A stretch of 64,000 nucleotides of DNA from Chimonanthus salicifolius (Eukaryota; Streptophyta; Magnoliopsida; Laurales; Calycanthaceae). The number at the start of each line of letters is the position of its first letter. Position 1 is the first letter of the stretch. Location of the stretch: positions 32,157,175 through 32,221,174 of the forward strand of contig CM023540.1 of the NCBI GenBank assembly GCA_013350335.1. Reading direction: 5' to 3'. A program made the position numbers and the translations under genes. Below the pieces are notes generated by a model. The model searched no databases. It was not told the origin of the DNA and saw only the letters and a program-made list of their open reading frames with translations. This document shows, piece by piece, positions 60,168 through 64,000 of this stretch.

Positions 60168-60510
60168 TGTTGGAGTGCAAATGAGAATCCCAAGTCCGTT
60201 GTGAAGGTGAGAATATAAGGATTTATAAGGAACTGTGTCACTCCACTATCAGACTAGTCTTTTAGGTTGTAAGTCAGTCCTAATAGTAGTATTAGAGTTA
60301 GGTCTCCAAACCACAACATGTGGACTCAGGATTCCATAGCCAAAGTGAATGGTTGGCGAGGTTCTATGTGCCGGAGAACCTCGTTTGAGGGGGGATTGTT
60401 GGAGTGCAAATGAGAATCCCACGTCAATTGTAAGAGAGGAAATTTAAAAACTTATGAGGGATTGAGTCGCCTCGCCTATCGGATTAAGCCCACTTCTAAT
60501 ACTTGTAACA
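60168..60510 (+). mobile_element. TRIM retrotransposon upstream of the wall-protein gene
   Basis: Two terminal repeats start TGTTGGAGTGCAAATGAGAA at 60168 and 60397 and end near CTAATA (60285 and 60501). The internal part has a worn primer-binding-like word (GTAGTATTAGAG, compare GTATCAGAGC of plant TRIMs), GGTTGGCGAGGTTCTATG and the purine tract GAGGGGGGA just before the second repeat. Without protein genes, this is a TRIM. It is related to the elements at 52245 and 54443. No clear target-site duplication was found. Confidence 0.8.
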
Positions 60511-60580
60511 ATTGCCCCCTTTACCATTGGCACGGCACCATATAATCATTTCTTGTCCAATGATGCCATATTGAAACCAG

Positions 60581-60587
60581 TATAAAA
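60581..60587 (+). promoter_or_regulatory. TATA box of the GUB_WAK_bind gene
   Basis: TATAAAA lies 81 bp before the ATG at 60662 and 71 bp after the end of the TRIM, leaving a short leader of about 50 bp after the expected start site near 60612. Confidence 0.75.
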
Positions 60588-60661
60588 GGGGGCCTCACAC
60601 TCTTCACTTATTCGTTTCTCTTGCGCCTTTTTTCTACTATTTCCAGTTTTAGCTACAGAAT

Positions 60662-61318
60662 ATGAAGAAGAAGGTCGTTTTGACAGTGATTACTGCAATG
60701 TTCATGTTACTAACATGTTCATATGGCCTTGCAAATTTCTCTAAATGTTGTAAAATGAATTGCCCTAAATGTGGTGAAATGAACGTTCCATTTCCTCTAA
60801 GCACTGAAGAAGGCTGTGGTGATTCAAACTACAGAGTCTACTGCAACAACAATGTTTTGGAGTTCAAATCACTTGCTGGGTCCTTCTACAAGATCCTCAG
60901 CATTAACCCAAAAGCTGATAAGCTTGTAATCAGTGTCCCTAAGATCGATCAGGACATATGTTACTCATCCGATCTACCCGATGGAGGATTCACGGTGGAT
61001 GAGAGCTCTCCATTCAACATTTCCAACCGTAATACAGTCTTTTTATTCAATTGCTCTGTTAATATCCTTCTATCTCCTTTGAATTGTTCTTCCAACAGTC
61101 CATGTAGAGTGTTTGAGGAGAACGTCCGCGAGGCAAGTTCATGTATGAATACACTTTGCTGCAGTTTCTTGAAAGATGCTTCCATCACTTCGCACCGAAT
61201 TAGGGTTAGGTTGGGTGGATGTACCGCATACACGTCGATCGTCGACTTTCACTCTTCAGACTCTCCGGCTGCATGGAATTATGGCATTGAGCTGCAATGG
61301 CTGCCTCTGAAACCTTGA
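60662..61318 (+). CDS. Secreted GUB_WAK_bind (galacturonan-binding) domain protein, no kinase
   Basis: A single-exon gene of 218 residues. Residues 1-24 (MKKKVVLTVITAMFML, then LTCSYGLA) are a signal peptide. A cysteine-rich galacturonan-binding domain of the wall-associated kinase type follows, with CPKCGEMNVPFPLSTEEGCG, YRVYCNNNVLEF and ICYSS. After it comes a WAK-like second part with CMNTLCCSF and RVRLGGCTAYTSIV, ending in GIELQWLPLKP. Such domains bind pectin in the wall in WAK receptors. There is no transmembrane segment after the signal and no kinase, and none follows within the next 600 bp, so this is the stand-alone form. The start is fixed by the signal peptide and the TATA box 81 bp upstream. 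Confidence 0.9.
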   Translation: MKKKVVLTVITAMFMLLTCSYGLANFSKCCKMNCPKCGEMNVPFPLSTEEGCGDSNYRVYCNNNVLEFKSLAGSFYKILSINPKADKLVISVPKIDQDICYSSDLPDGGFTVDESSPFNISNRNTVFLFNCSVNILLSPLNCSSNSPCRVFEENVREASSCMNTLCCSFLKDASITSHRIRVRLGGCTAYTSIVDFHSSDSPAAWNYGIELQWLPLKP

Positions 61319-61915
61319 TTGACAGTCATCACTGTGAAACTTGGTTGCTTTGTTTCGTTGTTCCATCAAGTGTTTTTGAGTTACTCACTTCTCTTGAGTT
61401 TGTCCTAGTGTATCTTACCTTGGCTGTTTTCCCTAGTGTATGTAGTTTGAAGTTTTTTAAAATGCAAGTCATTAGTGTTGGGTTTTTATGTTTACCAGTT
61501 TTATGGTTATCTTTGCTACTATATTTGATAAAATTGATATTTCAATTCTATATTAGAGCTGAGGCTAATCCTTTAAATACATAAATCTCCCCTACAAGAT
61601 TCGTGTTTAAAGTAAGTCTGGAAAAACTAAACCCAAAATCTCTACTTTAAACCTAAACCAACTGAACTACCTGCGTGAATAGAAATATTCGTGTATGTAT
61701 TCATGAGATTAGTGATAGTGATTGCATCTTACCAAGTCTTCCAAAAGAGTCCTGGACAGACATCTCCTCTAATTGTAGTTTGATTGTAACAACAGAGATT
61801 GGTCAGTTGTCTCTTGTAGAATTGTAATCTTATTGTAATAGCATAGTTATGACTCCTATCCCCTACTTTACATAAGTTAGCAAATCTCAATTAGGAATCA
61901 TCCAATTATAATTTT
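61319..61915 (+). other. 3' region of the GUB_WAK_bind gene
   Basis: An overlapping open frame at 61297-61584 is in another frame and shows no family, so it is treated as untranslated sequence. A worn tRNA-like stretch (ACCTAAACCAACTGAACTAC) lies near 61650. Confidence 0.45.
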
Positions 61916-62298
61916 TGTTAGGATTTAAGACCCTATCAACAGCAGAAGAATAATCAAACCAAGCAATTATACAAATACATAAATGAATTTAACGTGGTCT
62001 GGCCAAGGGCCTACGTCCACGGACAACAATCGAAGAATTCCACTAATAGCAAAGGATACAAATTTTGTTTTCCTAATTATAAACCCAAACAAGATTTCTT
62101 TAAATCTCTGAACTCTCTCTCTCTACACCCCAAAAACTCTCAGTAGTGCACTAGAGGGACCACACACACGGCCAAGTCAAACTCACGAGAGTCCCTCTCT
62201 TTTATAGAGTTTTCTCAACCGACCCTATTCAAAAACGAAAATAGGACTGTCAGTCCTGGTGATATTAGGTTCCAAATAGAACCACACTTAACAATTTT
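61911..62298. mobile_element. Solo LTR with perfect 5-bp target-site duplication
   Basis: The LTR at 61916-62293 (378 bp) starts TGTTAGGATTTAAGACCC and ends CACACTTAACA, with the inverted ends TGTTA/TAACA. It is flanked by ATTTT at 61911-61915 and 62294-62298. Inside is a TATA-like CTTTTATAGAG near 62198. One LTR without internal sequence is the product of recombination between two LTRs. The perfect duplication shows an intact insertion site. Confidence 0.9.
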
Positions 62299-63394
62299 GA
62301 CATATTATCAAACTAAAGTATTAAACTTTTTAAGGTACTTACTTCTCTCTCTCCATCAAAAGAAGTTCATGTTGCAGTACAAGATTTTGATTGTAAATTA
62401 AATATATAACTAAAAATGTTCGGTTTTGATTTAAGTTGTATGATTGTTGAATCACCCATGTAGCCAATTGATTTCAATTTCACTCATTATTTTGCAATTG
62501 AATTTTTTTACTTATAATATAAAACTTCTAAATTGCCAAAATCATCTATAAGGTCTAATTTAAACAAAACAATGGTTGTAGTCTTGTAAACCTGCACTTC
62601 GTCAGCACTAATATTTACACAGAAATCTGAAATGGGTGTCAACCAACAGTCAAGTAACAAAGTGCAAATCTAACCATCTATGGAAAAGTGAGGACCACTT
62701 AACAAAGTAAGTGACCTAAATAATGCACAGGAAATCATGGATCACACCTTTAGACATTGTATACAAATTTAGTGCAGTTTATTGCTGCTATAAGAACAAA
62801 TCAGAGTGGTGGTTTGTGGGTGTTGTACCACTGCGCATGGATGTTGGCATCTATGCTTGGATACAATCATTCTTGTTGGGTGGTAATAGTAAAATTACTA
62901 ATTTTGATCTCTTAATTATAGTAAAATTTAAATTTATTAAAGCTACATAGAGGCATTTTGGTCAAGTTTTTTTCTCTTGGAGACACAATCATAAAATTTC
63001 AAGTGGGTATTTTCTCAATATTAGTTTGAGGGTACTTTGCTAGTATTGCCGATGAGCTAGTTGTAAATTGGAACTAATTATATAATTAAAAAGTTTGATA
63101 CAAGATTAACAAAATTTCTTCCCTCTACAATTTTAAATTTTCTCCTTGCTAATGTCTATAGATATAGTCCAAAATGATGAATCGCATATATACTTGTGTT
63201 CTTAACGTGGCTACTCAATTGCATATTTTTTTTTTAAAAAAAATTGAGTCAACTTGGTTCGCAAAACTGGATTCGAGTCGGTCACAATTAAACTGTAGGG
63301 CCTTTAAGTTTTGGATCAAGTCTAAATAAGTGCTTGGGTGAGAACAATATTAAAATAGACGACCTGGTGGGAAGGTCATGTTGCACCCCTTTTT
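62299..63394. other. Intergenic, no gene recognised
   Basis: No gene or element could be placed. A short frame at 62723-62950 has no family signature. Confidence 0.45.
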
Positions 63395-63600
63395 AACTCC
63401 AAGGAGTTGGTCAGACGGTCAAGATGCCAATCTCATGAAGTGGGGTATTGAATTCGATTCACGCTCACTTCCAACGAGCCACTCTGTAGCCTTAATTAGA
63501 ATGTGTAAATTGAGAGGTTTACGCATATCGTGAAATTAGTCTCATCTCTAATGTAAGATGGAGATACTCATATTACTATTCATCACTGCAAGTGTAGGAA
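63395..63600 (+). repeat. SINE-like sequence
   Basis: A box-A-like GTTGGTCAGACGGTCAAGAT is followed by a box-B-like word (TGAATTCGATTCACGC) and a body with GTGTAAATTGAGAGGTTTAC. The same 3' words occur in diverged form near 30740-30800. The tail is not clear. Confidence 0.5.
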
Positions 63601-63703
63601 ATTCAAAGAAATGTGTCACATTTCGGCATTTGAATGTGAGCCACTAGATCATTTCTGTTCATATATTTGAAGGACAAATTTCTTCCACCAGGTATCAACA
63701 CTG

Positions 63704-63792
63704 CCAACATCTTTGTATCCAACTTTTCAGATGATGGCCCACCATACCCCTCTCTCTCCCAACATCTTCGCGTCCAACTTTTCAGACGATGA
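63704..63792. repeat. 34-bp direct repeat, 55-bp spacing
   Basis: CCAACATCTTTGTATCCAAC then TTTTCAGATGATGG at 63704 recurs as CCAACATCTTCGCGTCCAAC then TTTTCAGACGATGA at 63759. The rest of the window end (to 64000) shows no gene. Confidence 0.7.
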
Positions 63793-64000
63793 TCCAACTT
63801 TGTAATAAAACACAAGTTTTGTAAGATGACAGGCCCACAAATCCACGAAATTATTTAAGCAGAATTACCGAAACCAGGAAAGCACAAACAAGTACCTTCC
63901 AAGCTAGGAAGCAGTCGTGTGTTCATCTCGTGGGTTGTGACCCAATCCAAAACCCGGCCCAAAAAGATATCTCAACTTGTTATATATTTAAACGGTGTTT

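Noticed and set aside
61297..61584. A 95-codon open frame overlapping the end of the GUB_WAK_bind gene
   Set aside because: It is out of frame, hydrophobic by AT richness and without a family; no kinase domain is present.
1..64000. CRISPR arrays, operons, bacterial origins or prophage
   Set aside because: The window is plant nuclear DNA, and no regularly spaced identical repeats with unique spacers of that kind were seen.

Overview
The window is plant nuclear DNA. The evidence is spliced genes with AT-rich GT-AG introns, plant-only gene families (a TOPLESS-type co-repressor, an isoprenylated heavy-metal-associated protein, a galacturonan-binding wall protein, a GH28 glycosidase), plant-type transposons (Stowaway MITE, TRIMs, tRNA-like SINEs, Mutator-like and hAT-like elements) and very AT-rich intergenic DNA. 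I cannot name the species. The long introns and dense old repeats suit a medium to large angiosperm genome.

Layout. 1-12278 (+) is the 3' three-quarters of a TOPLESS-RELATED (TPR2/TPR3-type) gene: 19 exons encode the WD40 part, and the LisH/CTLH exons lie upstream of the window. 12.3-23.5 kb is gene-poor and holds SINEs, two copies of a palindromic MITE family, and the first copy of a hAT-like element rich in the word ATCGGCCGAT. 23.5-28.5 kb (+) is a complete six-exon GH28 polygalacturonase-like gene. 28.5-35 kb is intergenic, with a Stowaway MITE and a second ATCGGCCGAT element that carries a GCGGTTTT minisatellite. 35.1-41.5 kb is an unusual array of about twelve diverged copies of one unit with (CT)n tracts, telomere-like repeats and transposon inserts. 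42-48 kb has a LINE relic, short tandem duplications and a possible short exon. 48.0-49.1 kb (-) is a HIPP-type metal-binding gene whose last exon is frameshifted and whose first intron appears to be GC-AG. 50.3-54.7 kb is a tandem duplication of about 2.1 kb with TRIM elements at its edges. 55-58 kb holds two TIR elements with target-site duplications and a third ATCGGCCGAT element. 60.1-62.3 kb holds a single-exon secreted GUB_WAK_bind protein with a TRIM just upstream of its TATA box and a solo LTR downstream.

How the genes relate. They are independent plant genes, not an operon or a cluster. Two of the four (the polygalacturonase-like enzyme and the GUB_WAK_bind protein) belong to families that act on or bind pectin in the cell wall. 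They are 32 kb apart, so no functional link is claimed. I found no new multigene system. The most unusual items are the twelve-copy array at 35-41 kb, the broken HIPP gene with a GC donor, the TRIM in the promoter-proximal region of the wall-protein gene, and the ATCGGCCGAT family of hAT-like elements.
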